A DNA stretch of 34,703 bases from MGBC163016 sp964649145. GTDB lineage: Bacteria > Actinomycetota > Coriobacteriia > Coriobacteriales > Eggerthellaceae. Numbering within the stretch: position 1 is the stretch's first letter; each line of letters opens with the position of its first letter. Below, in pieces: positions 24,673 through 32,802 of this stretch. The DNA is taken from the NCBI GenBank assembly GCA_964649145.1, contig CAZYOQ010000012.1, positions 1 to 34,703 on the forward strand, read 5' to 3'. Both the position numbers and the translations under genes were made by a program. Below the pieces are notes generated by a model. That model saw nothing but the letters and a program-made list of their open reading frames with translations, had not been told where the DNA came from and searched no databases.

Positions 24673-26085
24673 TTATTTTTTTACGTCTTTAATGGCGGGC
24701 AATGTGTCGCCTGTAATATCTGTGGAACGAATGGTGACTTTCGTTTTTCCATCATGTTCAGGAAGGTCAAACATCACATTCATTAGCACTCTCTCGCAAA
24801 TTGAGCGAAGGCCGCGAGCACCAGTGCCTCTGTCTACAGCTTCATGGGCGATAGCTCGCAGCGCGTCTTCTTCAATTTCAAGTTGGCTATCTTCAAGCTC
24901 GAACATTTTTTGGTATTGCTTCACCAGCGCGTTTTTAGGTTCGGTGAGAATTCTAACCAGTGCATCCTCATCAAGTTCCTCAAGCGATTTGATAACAGGG
25001 ATCCTTCCAACAAATTCAGGGATCATACCAAACTTGTTAAGATCTTCAGGAAGTACCTGCGCTAAAAGCTCTGCTTCTGAGCGCTTCTTAGATTCAGGAA
25101 GGTCGGATGCAAACCCAAGGCCTTTCTTGCCAACACGCTGGCCAATGATGTCAGCTAGGCCAACGAAAGCACCACCAAGAATGAATAGAATGTTCTTCGT
25201 GTTGATATGAATTAATTCTTGCTCAGGGTGTTTTCTTCCGCCTTGCGGGGGAACATTAGCATCGCAACCCTCTACTATTTTCAGTAGCGATTGCTGAACG
25301 CCTTCGCCCGAAACATCACGCGTGATCGAAAGATTTTCGGCCTTGCGGGCAATTTTATCGATCTCGTCGATGTAGATAATTCCTATCTCGGCACGCCCTA
25401 TATCAAAGTCGGCTGCAGTTATAAGTTTAAGAAGGATGTTTTCGACATCCTCGCCAACATAGCCTGCCTCTGTGAGCGTTGTGGCATCGGCAATAGCAAA
25501 AGGCACTTGCAACGTACGCGCCAAAGTTTGCGCAAGCAGCGTCTTTCCTGAACCAGTAGGACCCACAAGCATAATGTTTGACTTGTCGATCTCGACTTCT
25601 TCGTCACTTCCGTCTGTAGGCTCTAGCATGATGCGCTTATAGTGGTTGTACACAGCAACTGAAAGCGCACGTTTTGCAGACTCTTGGCCAACAACGTGAC
25701 TAGAAAGCTCTTCATAAAGCTTATGAGGCGTAGGCAGTACAGACAGTACGCGCTTTCTCGCCTCTTCGATATCTTCTAAGTCCTCAGATGCCTCGAAATC
25801 CAAATTATTAGCAAAGTCGTCAGTATTTTTCTTAGAACGACCTCTGTGCCTTGATGGGTATGTGTGCATTGGGTCTGCGCCAATGGCAGGCGCGCTAGAA
25901 GCATCGCTTCGAATATGGTTTGCCATATCCTGCATCATGGCATCGGCGCAAACAGCAATGCACTCATCGCAGATATAGATGCCGTTTGGGCCTTCGACCA
26001 TGGCCATAACCTCCGAACTAGAACGTTCGCAGAAAGCGCATTTTATGCCATCGCCATCAATTAACTTATCGTTTTCTTTGCTCAT
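24673..26085 (-). CDS. clpX: ClpX, ATP-dependent protease unfoldase subunit
   Basis: AAA+ hexamer that unfolds substrates and feeds ClpP. It is 470 aa versus about 420 usually. The N-terminal zinc domain has C16/C19 and C39/C42. An unusual polar linker of roughly 60 residues (about 58-118) precedes VVGQESAKRALSVAV. Walker A GPTGSGKTLLAQTLA, pore loop EAGYVGEDVENIL and Walker B IIYIDEIDKIARK follow. The ClpP-docking loop reads LGF (GLGFASDL) in place of the common IGF. It is separated from clpP by a strong terminator, so it may have its own promoter. The ribosome site is weak (GGGAA, about 10 nt). Confidence 0.96.
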   Translation of the reverse strand: MSKENDKLIDGDGIKCAFCERSSSEVMAMVEGPNGIYICDECIAVCADAMMQDMANHIRSDASSAPAIGADPMHTYPSRHRGRSKKNTDDFANNLDFEASEDLEDIEEARKRVLSVLPTPHKLYEELSSHVVGQESAKRALSVAVYNHYKRIMLEPTDGSDEEVEIDKSNIMLVGPTGSGKTLLAQTLARTLQVPFAIADATTLTEAGYVGEDVENILLKLITAADFDIGRAEIGIIYIDEIDKIARKAENLSITRDVSGEGVQQSLLKIVEGCDANVPPQGGRKHPEQELIHINTKNILFILGGAFVGLADIIGQRVGKKGLGFASDLPESKKRSEAELLAQVLPEDLNKFGMIPEFVGRIPVIKSLEELDEDALVRILTEPKNALVKQYQKMFELEDSQLEIEEDALRAIAHEAVDRGTGARGLRSICERVLMNVMFDLPEHDGKTKVTIRSTDITGDTLPAIKDVKK

Positions 26086-26113
26086 TGATCAAGTATTCCC
26101 TATCGATTCGTCT

Positions 26114-26158
26114 GAATAAAAAGAAAACATGTGCCAAGAATTATATCCTTGACACATG
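26114..26158 (-). terminator. Rho-independent terminator between clpP and clpX
   Basis: Minus strand CATGTGTCAAG and CTTGGCACATG form an 11-bp stem (one G-U) with a 9-nt loop, followed by TTTTCTTTTTATT. It would end the clpP transcript before clpX. The loop holds TATAAT (26140-26145), which could be a clpX -10 box, though I find no good -35 partner. Confidence 0.85.
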
Positions 26159-26211
26159 AGCACAAGCTTTCAGATTCGATATATTTACGCGTGCGCAAGT
26201 CTTTGCGCAAA

Positions 26212-26844
26212 TTATTCACCACCGTGTTTGGTAATAATTTCGTCAACAAGGCCGTAATCTTTGGCTTCTTGGGCGGTCATGTAATTATCGCGCTCGGTGT
26301 CTTGTTGAATCTTCTTCATCGACTGTCCGGTGTTTTCGGAAAGAATCTTGTTCAGCTGGTTGCGTGTCTTTAGCATGAAGTTTGCAACGATAGCAATTTC
26401 TGTCTGTTGACCTTGGGCGCCTCCTAGGGGCTGGTGGATAAGCACCATGGAATTTGGAAGGCAGTAACGTTTACCCTTCGCACCGCTTGATAGAAGGACG
26501 GCGGCCATAGAGGCGCACTCGCCAATGCAGATAGTGGAAACGTCGCACTTGATGAAGTTCATAGTGTCGAGGATGCCAAGTCCTGCTGTAACAGACCCTC
26601 CAGGTGAGTTAATGTACAAAGAGATGTCTTTTTCGGGGTCGGTTGCTTCCAAATGAAGAAGCTGAGCCACGACAGAATTAGCCACTTGGTCGTCAATTTG
26701 CTCGCCCAGAAAAACAATACGATCGTTTAATAGTCTCGAATATATGTCGTATGAACGCTCGCCACGCGGAGACTGTTCTATGACGTAAGGTATCAGTGCA
26801 TTTGAATGCTGAATAACACTCGAATTTAGCCGCTCTAGTCCCAT
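26212..26844 (-). CDS. clpP: ClpP, ATP-dependent protease proteolytic subunit
   Basis: Serine protease that forms the tetradecameric chamber docked by ClpX. It is 210 aa from ATG 26844. The catalytic Ser lies in GECASMAAVLL (S112), His in LIHQPLGGAQG (H137) and Asp in QQDTERDNYM (about 182). The substrate-binding strand INSPGGSVTAG is present. I chose ATG 26844 because AGAGGA lies just upstream; the ATG at 26862 has only a poor site. It is preceded by tig and followed by a terminator and clpX. Confidence 0.96.
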   Translation of the reverse strand: MGLERLNSSVIQHSNALIPYVIEQSPRGERSYDIYSRLLNDRIVFLGEQIDDQVANSVVAQLLHLEATDPEKDISLYINSPGGSVTAGLGILDTMNFIKCDVSTICIGECASMAAVLLSSGAKGKRYCLPNSMVLIHQPLGGAQGQQTEIAIVANFMLKTRNQLNKILSENTGQSMKKIQQDTERDNYMTAQEAKDYGLVDEIITKHGGE

Positions 26845-26880
26845 TTGTTCCTCTTTTCTCATTTGTTTTTACTTGGAACA

Positions 26881-26919
26881 ATCATAGATTTCTTTCAAGC
26901 ATATATGCAAAGCTTTGCA
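26881..26919 (-). promoter_or_regulatory. Probable clpP promoter overlapping a palindrome
   Basis: Minus strand: TTGCAT (26905-26910), 18-nt spacer, TATGAT (26881-26886), then the clpP start 37 nt on. The -35 overlaps the perfect 14-bp palindrome TGCAAAGCTTTGCA (26906-26919), a possible repressor site. It does not match the CIRCE or CtsR sites I know. Palindromes of this length are expected about twice by chance in such a window, so position is the main argument. Confidence 0.4.
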
Positions 26920-26999
26920 CATAAAACACAAAATCGCATTTCTCGATTATCTTGCCTTGTGTAAGTGCCGAAGTAATTGCTTGTTTGGGCGCTGCCTAA

Positions 27000-28460
27000 T
27001 TAATCTTTCTTGGCGTCTTCTTCGGCGTCTTTTTCTTTATTGGCGGCGTCTTTTGTTTTGGCATCTTTTGTTTTGGTGCTCTTGCTTTTCTTGTCGGCTT
27101 CTTCTTCAGCGTCTTTTTCTTTGGGATTTTCTTCGGCGTCTTTGTCTTTCTTGTATTCGGTCTCGGTAATTTTCGCCGTTTCAATAACGTTTTCCATAGC
27201 CTTGCGGCGAACTATGCCCTCACGAATAAGGTAAAGGCGTCCCGACTTCCTCCACTCTTCCTCGACCTTCTTCGGATTATCAACTCCGGCGTGCTCGAAC
27301 TCAGCAGTAACTTCTTCATCGGTTACCTCGATATTGAACTTCTTAGCCCAGGCGTCTAGAGCAAGCTGCTGTTTAGCTTCGTCGTTTGCTTGTAGTTTGA
27401 TGTCTTCCTTAAATTGGTCGCTATCAATTCCGCGTCCTGCGAGATATGCATCAAAGCTAATTCCTTGCTTTTGCAACTGCGAGAAGAAGTCTTGGAGAAG
27501 CTCGGATTCAGCCTCTTGCGCCATGTCTTCTGGGACGTCTTCTTCAACGCGTTCCACAAGCTTTGCCGCACAGGAGTTTTCCTTGATTTGAGGAATAACC
27601 GATTCCTTTTGGTTGGAAATGGATTTTTTGATTTCATCGCGAAGTTGCGAGACCGACTCGAAGCCCATGTTGTTCTTTACCCACTCATCGCTAATGTCTG
27701 GAGCAGATTGCACTTGAATATTGGTACATTTCACCTCAAATGCAATCTTCTGCCCTGCAAGATCAGACATAAGCATTGCGTCTTCATCTTCAGGCACATC
27801 AAGCGCGAACTTTTTCTCATCCCCAGCTTTCATGCCGTAGACTTCTTCGTCAAAAGCACTTGAGAAAAGGCCACCATCTGGAACATAGAATCGAGACTGC
27901 GAGGTAAGAGATTCAATATCTGTGCCATCTTCCTTTGTAGCCTTGATGTCCAAAATCGCGAAGTTTTCCTTAGAAAATGCCGTGCCACTCTTAGCATCGG
28001 AGTAATCCATATAGTGGTGAGAAATTGCCTCAAGCTGGTCATCAATCTCGGCGTCGTTTACTTCAGCAGAAGGGACTTCAAGTTCTATCGGTTCATAGCT
28101 TGTAAGCTCGACCTCAAGTTTTTTGCCTACGGTAAACTCAAAGGTGAAGTCTTTGCCAGGTTCGACCATGTCGTCGTTGGTGAAATCTGGAGATCCAACA
28201 GGGTAAAGACGCTCTTGTTCGATAACTTGAGGGTAAGCGTCGTTTATAAGATCCTCTGTTGCTTGAGCCAGTACAGCTTCCTTTCCAAATGCGCCATCTA
28301 TTACTTGGCGAGGAGCCTTGCCCTTACGAAAGCCTGGGAAGTTATATTTTCTTGCAATGTCTTTGTACACCGCATTGAGTTTCTTATCCACTTCACTCGC
28401 AGGAATTTCTACCTGCACTTTAGTCTTATTATCTTCAAGGGTCTCTACTTGTGTCTTCAC
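27000..28460 (-). CDS. tig: Trigger factor (ribosome-associated chaperone / prolyl isomerase)
   Basis: Binds the ribosome exit tunnel and folds nascent chains. 486 aa from GTG 28460. The ribosome-binding tip FPGFRKGKAPRQVI lies near 40-55, then the FKBP-like isomerase domain (about 145-235) and the helical C-terminal chaperone arms. The last roughly 50 residues are a Lys/Asp/Glu repeat tail (KEKDAEEEADKK, TKDAKTKDA), absent from E. coli Tig. I prefer GTG 28460, 6 nt after AGAAGGA; a TTG six codons earlier would include that ribosome site in the frame. Upstream of clpP on the same strand. Confidence 0.95.
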   Translation of the reverse strand: MKTQVETLEDNKTKVQVEIPASEVDKKLNAVYKDIARKYNFPGFRKGKAPRQVIDGAFGKEAVLAQATEDLINDAYPQVIEQERLYPVGSPDFTNDDMVEPGKDFTFEFTVGKKLEVELTSYEPIELEVPSAEVNDAEIDDQLEAISHHYMDYSDAKSGTAFSKENFAILDIKATKEDGTDIESLTSQSRFYVPDGGLFSSAFDEEVYGMKAGDEKKFALDVPEDEDAMLMSDLAGQKIAFEVKCTNIQVQSAPDISDEWVKNNMGFESVSQLRDEIKKSISNQKESVIPQIKENSCAAKLVERVEEDVPEDMAQEAESELLQDFFSQLQKQGISFDAYLAGRGIDSDQFKEDIKLQANDEAKQQLALDAWAKKFNIEVTDEEVTAEFEHAGVDNPKKVEEEWRKSGRLYLIREGIVRRKAMENVIETAKITETEYKKDKDAEENPKEKDAEEEADKKSKSTKTKDAKTKDAANKEKDAEEDAKKD

Positions 28461-28552
28461 GGACTTTCCTTCTTTCAAACCAGCTTTAATTAACGATGCA
28501 GTATGGTATCATAATGCCCGCTTTCTCTTCGCATTCAGGTGCAACGAAAAAT

Positions 28553-28638
28553 GCGGGCGTGGTGGAATTGGCAGACACGCTAGATTTAGGTTCTAGTGGG
28601 TAACACCCGTGAAGGTTCGAGTCCTTTCGCCCGCACCA
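28553..28638 (+). tRNA. tRNA-Leu (anticodon UAG)
   Basis: 86 nt with a perfect 7-bp acceptor stem GCGGGCG/CGCCCGC, discriminator A and encoded CCA. The anticodon stem CTAGA/TCTAG encloses the loop TTTAGGT, so the anticodon is UAG (reads CUA and other CUN). The long variable arm TGGGTAACACCCG and the T loop GGTTCGAGTCC mark a class II leucine tRNA. It is on the plus strand between leftward tig and sstT. CATAAT at 28510-28515 could be its -10, but I see no clear -35. Confidence 0.97.
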
Positions 28639-28668
28639 AAACGCAAAATCAGGTGCATAAAGGCCAGA

Positions 28669-28695
28669 AAACCGCCCAGGTGTCCTAGGCGGTTT
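28669..28695. terminator. Bidirectional terminator between tRNA-Leu and sstT
   Basis: AAACCGCC and GGCGGTTT form an 8-bp stem extended by AGG/CCT inside. The plus strand continues ATTGTTTG after the stem and the minus strand TTCTGG, so it can stop both the tRNA transcript and the sstT transcript. Confidence 0.8.
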
Positions 28696-28749
28696 ATTGT
28701 TTGGCATACATGCCGGTATTTATTTCTTTTTGCGTGTGTGACTTTACCT

Positions 28750-30102
28750 TTAAGGTTGAAGACTGCTAGTGTCGTTTTCAGGGATACTCTCGTCAGCCAG
28801 AGAAGACTGGGGGTTGTCTGCTTCAACGCAAGAGAAGTTGTCGTCTCGTCCAAGATGAACCTCTTTGCCCTCAGAAATTAGCCTTCTATATTCGGCAGTA
28901 GCAGTAAACAATACGTCGGAAGAAGAATTAAGCGCTGTCTCGCAAGAGTCTTGCACAACACCTATGATGAAACCGATACCTACTACCTGCATCGCAATAT
29001 CGTTTGAAATTCCGAAAAGCGAACAAGCAAGCGGAATGAGCAGAAGCGAGCCTCCAGCAACGCCCGATGCGCCGCACGCGCTTACTGCAGCCAAAACCGA
29101 AAGGATGACGGCTGTAACAGGGTCGACGCTAATCCCCATAGTGTTGCAAGCACACATTGCCATAACAGTAATAGTTACAGACGCGCCGCCCATATTGATG
29201 GTAGCGCCAAGGGGTATGGAAACCGAGTAATTATCTTTGTCGAGGCCAAGTTTGCGGCAAAGTTCCATGTTCACAGGGATGTTAGCCGCTGAAGATCTTG
29301 TAAAGAATGCTGTGATGCCAGAATCCTTCAAGCAGCGAAGAACTAACGGATAAGGGTTATGACGGGTGCAGATGAAAACAATCAGAGGATTTGTTATAAG
29401 GGCTATAACCAGCATGCACCCAACAAGCAAAAGGATAAGCTGGCCATATTCGGTGAAAATCGAAATGCCACTTTCAGCAACCGAGGTGTAAACAAGACCA
29501 AGAATACCAAACGGAGCAAGGTTGATGATCCAGCGGACGATGGTCGCGACAGCCTCTGAAATTGCAGTGAACACCGCCTTGACACCGTCTGGAACCTTAC
29601 GCATAGCAATTCCGATAAGAACCGACCAAGCAAGTATTCCAAGATAGTTAGCGTTGGCAAGCGCGTCTACAGGGTTTGAGACAATGTTTAACACCAAAGT
29701 TTCTAAGACTGCGCCAATGCCTGAAGGAGGCGTGTTTTCGGTATCTGGGCTTGGAACAAGGGTCACATCAAGCGGGAAAATAAGCGAGGCGACTACCGCA
29801 ACAATAGCAGCCACAAAGGTCGCGATGATGTAAAGAAGAATGATTGTTTTCATGCCCTTTCCAGCCTTGGCGCTTTGAAGGGCGCTAATTACCAAGAAGA
29901 AAACAAGAATTGGGGCTACGGCCTTCAGAGCATTTACGAAAAGTGTGCCAAGCAGAGATATGCAGCTTGAGACTGCCCCAAGCGCCCCTTCTTGGCCCGT
30001 AGGAATGCAAAACGCAAGTATTGCGCCAATTACCAGGCCTATAACAATCCTGAGGATAAGACTTGTTTGCGTGTATTTATGTAACACTTTCGGCATTGCC
30101 AT
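28750..30102 (-). CDS. sstT: Serine/threonine:sodium symporter
   Basis: Integral membrane carrier of the dicarboxylate/amino acid:cation symporter family; it imports Ser/Thr with sodium. 450 aa, with about eight helices plus re-entrant loops. Family marks include the serine-rich re-entrant loop TRSSAANIPVN and the GATINMGGASVTITVMA motif (NMxGxxxT-like) near 300. It begins MAMPKVLHKYTQTSLILRIVIG, typical of SstT. The C-terminal roughly 45 residues are a polar tail. Ribosome site AGGGAG precedes the ATG. It may supply serine alongside serC-serA in the same window. Confidence 0.9.
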   Translation of the reverse strand: MAMPKVLHKYTQTSLILRIVIGLVIGAILAFCIPTGQEGALGAVSSCISLLGTLFVNALKAVAPILVFFLVISALQSAKAGKGMKTIILLYIIATFVAAIVAVVASLIFPLDVTLVPSPDTENTPPSGIGAVLETLVLNIVSNPVDALANANYLGILAWSVLIGIAMRKVPDGVKAVFTAISEAVATIVRWIINLAPFGILGLVYTSVAESGISIFTEYGQLILLLVGCMLVIALITNPLIVFICTRHNPYPLVLRCLKDSGITAFFTRSSAANIPVNMELCRKLGLDKDNYSVSIPLGATINMGGASVTITVMAMCACNTMGISVDPVTAVILSVLAAVSACGASGVAGGSLLLIPLACSLFGISNDIAMQVVGIGFIIGVVQDSCETALNSSSDVLFTATAEYRRLISEGKEVHLGRDDNFSCVEADNPQSSLADESIPENDTSSLQP

Positions 30103-30137
30103 GAGAACTCCCTGAACTAGGTTTTACGTGTATATCA

Positions 30138-30165
30138 ATAATAATTTAGGAGATAAGTTCTTCAA
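30138..30165 (-). promoter_or_regulatory. Probable sstT promoter
   Basis: Minus strand TTGAAG (30160-30165), 16-nt spacer, TATTAT (30138-30143), 36 nt before the sstT ATG. In the same 230-bp divergent gap, TACAAT on the plus strand at 30291-30296 is a possible -10 for pdxY without an obvious -35. Confidence 0.5.
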
Positions 30166-30332
30166 TCAAAAACTCGTAAACGGAAATAACGCGCAAAGGA
30201 AATAAGAAAGTAGCATGCGGCATAAGTATGTAAGCGGCGCGAGCATAAGAGCTTGTAAAGACAAATTAATAAAATCGCCAAAATCGAGTGTACAATTAGC
30301 GAATTCTAAGCGCAAAAGTTAGGAGAAGTAAG

Positions 30333-31280
30333 ATGGTTTTGAAACACGAGGAAACCGATATAAACAACGCGAAGACTCATAGCGACAGCGAGCCTGTCAT
30401 CATGTACGATCGCGATGAAACATATATTCCGCGAATAGCTGCCGTTCATGACCTTTGCGGCTATGGTAAATGTTCTTTAGGTGTGGCGATTCCTGTGCTT
30501 TCCTCGGCCGGATGCGACGTTTGCCCTGTGCCTACGGGTATTTTTAGTTCTCACACGGCATTTCCTGGGTGGTACATGCACGACACAACTTCCATCCTAA
30601 AAGACTATCTGGATGCTTGGAGCAAGATTAATGTTGATATAGATGCTGTATATAGCGGGTTTTTGGGCGCGCCTGAACAAGTGGAGATAATTGAGTCGCT
30701 GTATCAAAGCTACCCTAAGGCCATCAAGTTTGTTGACCCTGTTATGGCAGACCATGGAAAAGTTTACCCAACATACACCCCAGAGCTTTGCGAGGCGATG
30801 GCAAAACTTTCAAGATCGGCAGATGTTTTGACCCCTAACCTAACTGAGGCGGCAATCATTTTGGGTGAGCCAATAGGAGACGCGTGGGCAGGTTGCGATA
30901 TTTCAGATGAAGAGGCAAAGCGCATGGTAAACGCTTTGCTGGATCTTGGCGCGAAGAACGTTGTTCTAAAAGGTATAAAGCGCAAAGGAGAAGATCTCAT
31001 TCGAAACTTCGTTGGAAGCACGCTTGCAGACGGCTCCCACTCAAAGGTAATTGAGGTCTCTAACGGCTACCTTGACTACATGCTTCATGGCACGGGAGAT
31101 GTTTACGCATCATGTGTGCTTGCAGCCATAATGACAGGGCGCTCTCTAGTTGAAGCCGTAGCCTTTGCAGGCGATTTCGTTCATGATGCAATGATTGTTA
31201 GCGCAAACCAGCCACACTTCAAGGAACGCGGCGTTAGCTTCGAGCTTCTACTAGGGAAAGCAAGCGCGCTTCTCGATTAG
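30333..31280 (+). CDS. pdxY: Pyridoxamine/pyridoxal kinase family protein
   Basis: Ribokinase-fold vitamin B6 kinase that phosphorylates pyridoxal or pyridoxamine for PLP salvage. 315 aa; the conserved part starts near residue 34 with RIAAVHDLCGYGKCSLG, so there is a polar N-terminal extension of about 30 residues. VDPVMADHGKVY, LTPNLTEA and the anion-hole/catalytic motif HGTGDVYAS near 250 identify the PdxK/PdxY/ThiD group; substrate choice within it is inferred. Start supported by AGGAG 7 nt before the ATG. Divergent from sstT; its product could serve PLP-dependent SerC. Confidence 0.85.
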   Translation: MVLKHEETDINNAKTHSDSEPVIMYDRDETYIPRIAAVHDLCGYGKCSLGVAIPVLSSAGCDVCPVPTGIFSSHTAFPGWYMHDTTSILKDYLDAWSKINVDIDAVYSGFLGAPEQVEIIESLYQSYPKAIKFVDPVMADHGKVYPTYTPELCEAMAKLSRSADVLTPNLTEAAIILGEPIGDAWAGCDISDEEAKRMVNALLDLGAKNVVLKGIKRKGEDLIRNFVGSTLADGSHSKVIEVSNGYLDYMLHGTGDVYASCVLAAIMTGRSLVEAVAFAGDFVHDAMIVSANQPHFKERGVSFELLLGKASALLD

Positions 31281-31390
31281 CGCGACCCATGCGGCCGTAC
31301 TTTTTAAGCGCAATTTGGTGGAGGCACTATCGATATCTAGGAGGTTTTTTAGAAAACGTGCTATCTGGAATGGCGCAATACAGGAGGTGT

Positions 31391-31423
31391 TTGCGCGAAC
31401 ACAGTATCTGTGCGTTCGCGCAA
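31391..31423. terminator. Long hairpin between convergent pdxY and arsS-like gene
   Basis: TTGCGCGAAC/GTTCGCGCAA is a perfect 10-bp stem extended by ACAG/CTGT inside. It sits between two convergent genes, so a shared terminator is likely, but neither strand has a good T-run (plus continues TTAATTC). Two AGGAGG motifs on the plus strand nearby (around 31340 and 31382) have no start codon at a usable distance. Confidence 0.5.
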
Positions 31424-31441
31424 TTAATTCGTGAGCGCCTT

Positions 31442-32449
31442 CTATGCGGTCGCGCCTCCACAGCTTGAACCTGCTCCTGCTGTGCAGCCGTAACAATGGT
31501 TGCCAAAAGCTATCTCGCGCTTGAGAGGAGCACTTGGGTCTGCTGCAAGTTCTTGGATGGTGCCGCCGTTTGTACAAACAAGTTCTGCTGCTTGGTTAAA
31601 ATCGCAGTCATAGAGTCTGCCATCCCACCCAACAGAAATCTGGCTTCTGCACATCATGGTTTGCAATGTCGCCTCGTTGAAAGCATCAACAAGCTTGTGC
31701 ATATACTTCTCAAGCCTACCTGTTTGGGCAAGACGATTCCCAAACCTGCCGTTAGGATTGTTAGCAATCGCGAACAAGTTATCGAAATGTATTCCATAGT
31801 CAGCTGCAAGACGCTCTTTATAGTCGCGCTCAAGACCCGACTGATCTCCAGGCAAAATAGCTCCACCTGGGTTATACACAAGGTCAAGTTCCAGGGTCTT
31901 CTTATTTAGACCTTGTCCCTCGCCCATTCCATAGCCAAGCGAATTGAGCTTCTTTAGACCTTCGATAATTGCATCAAAAGTTCCCTCGCCACGCTGCTTT
32001 TCTGCATTCTTCTTTATATAGTGCGGAAGGGATGCAACAACAACAATCCCAAGTTCAGCCCAAAGCTCAGGCAAGTGCGCATATTGAGGGTCTTGTAGGA
32101 TAACTAGGTTTGAACGCGTCATAACCTTTGCGCCGGTTTCGGCAGCTTGCGCAATAAGCCATTCGTAGTTTGGGTTAAGCTCAGGTGCGCCGCCTGTGAT
32201 ATCTATAGTATCAATGGCGCGGTCGCGAACAAGTTTCAGACAAGCTTGCATGATCTCGCGAGACATCTCTTCTGTGCGAGCTGGGCTTGATTCAACATGG
32301 CAGTGCTTGCAAGCGAGGTTGCACTTCAAGCCGACGTTCATCTGAAGCGTGCTCATATCGCTTTCTGTGAACTTGTACTGCCCTGTTCGCTCATAAAAAG
32401 ATGGAAACGAATCCATCACCTGCAGGGCTTCATCGCTAAGTTTAGGCAT
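31442..32449 (-). CDS. arsS: Radical SAM/Cys-rich protein of the ArsS family
   Basis: 335 aa. The radical SAM CxxxCxxC is C43/C47/C50 (KCNLACKHC), followed by the SAM-binding TGGAPELN near 95. The C-terminal Cys-rich domain contains MMCRSQISVGWDGRLYDCDFNQ and ends HCYGCTAGAGSSCGG (C319, C322, C330). This arrangement matches the arsenosugar-biosynthesis radical SAM protein ArsS, in which the enzyme adds a SAM-derived deoxyadenosyl group to dimethylarsinous acid. No arsM methyltransferase is present here, so substrate is uncertain. The ATG overlaps the upstream stop by 1 nt (TAATG), so the pair is coupled. Confidence 0.85.
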   Translation of the reverse strand: MPKLSDEALQVMDSFPSFYERTGQYKFTESDMSTLQMNVGLKCNLACKHCHVESSPARTEEMSREIMQACLKLVRDRAIDTIDITGGAPELNPNYEWLIAQAAETGAKVMTRSNLVILQDPQYAHLPELWAELGIVVVASLPHYIKKNAEKQRGEGTFDAIIEGLKKLNSLGYGMGEGQGLNKKTLELDLVYNPGGAILPGDQSGLERDYKERLAADYGIHFDNLFAIANNPNGRFGNRLAQTGRLEKYMHKLVDAFNEATLQTMMCRSQISVGWDGRLYDCDFNQAAELVCTNGGTIQELAADPSAPLKREIAFGNHCYGCTAGAGSSCGGATA

Positions 32450-32781
32450 TACAGTTCCGCCTCAGCAACGATGTTTTTCATCTGAACGCCATGAACTAAG
32501 CTAGCGCCGCCTCGGATGGCATTGGCTACATGAATAGCCTCGGTCATCTGAGCCTCGGTGCAGCCCTTCTCAAGGCAAGAGTTTGTATATGAGTCAATGC
32601 AGTAAGGGCATTGCACAGCAGACGCCACTGCCAGAGCGATTAACGCCTTTTCGCGAGCAGTAAGAGCGCCATCTGCGAAAACTTGACCATAGTAGTTCAT
32701 GAAAGCATCCCAAAGCTCAGGAGCTTCCTCGCCCATTGTCGAGAATTTGGCAAGATCTTCTGGGTTGTAGTAGGTTTCCAT
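32449..32781 (-). CDS. AhpD-like (carboxymuconolactone decarboxylase fold) protein, arsenosugar-associated type
   Basis: 110 aa, all-helical AhpD/CMD fold with a CxxC redox site at C58/C61 (AVQCPYCIDSYT). The His three residues after CxxC in true AhpD is Tyr here, as in the peroxidase-like family that accompanies ArsS; some relatives carry selenocysteine at the first Cys, but this one has plain Cys. Start ATG 32781, behind AGAGAGGA; the frame to 32805 adds 8 residues lacking a site. It is cotranscribed and coupled with the radical SAM gene. A thiol redox partner is the likely role, by inference. Confidence 0.83.
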   Translation of the reverse strand: METYYNPEDLAKFSTMGEEAPELWDAFMNYYGQVFADGALTAREKALIALAVASAVQCPYCIDSYTNSCLEKGCTEAQMTEAIHVANAIRGGASLVHGVQMKNIVAEAEL

Positions 32782-32802
32782 AATAATTCCTCTCTCATTT
32801 GA

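Noticed and set aside
27010..27234. Plus-strand frame rich in Ser/Ala/Leu opposite the tig 3' end
   Set aside because: Antisense reading of the low-complexity Lys/Asp/Glu tail of trigger factor; no ribosome site or family match.
31340..31440. Short plus-strand ORF after AGGAGG downstream of pdxY
   Set aside because: The only start (GTG) is about 13 nt from the AGGAGG and the frame runs into the antisense of the radical SAM gene.
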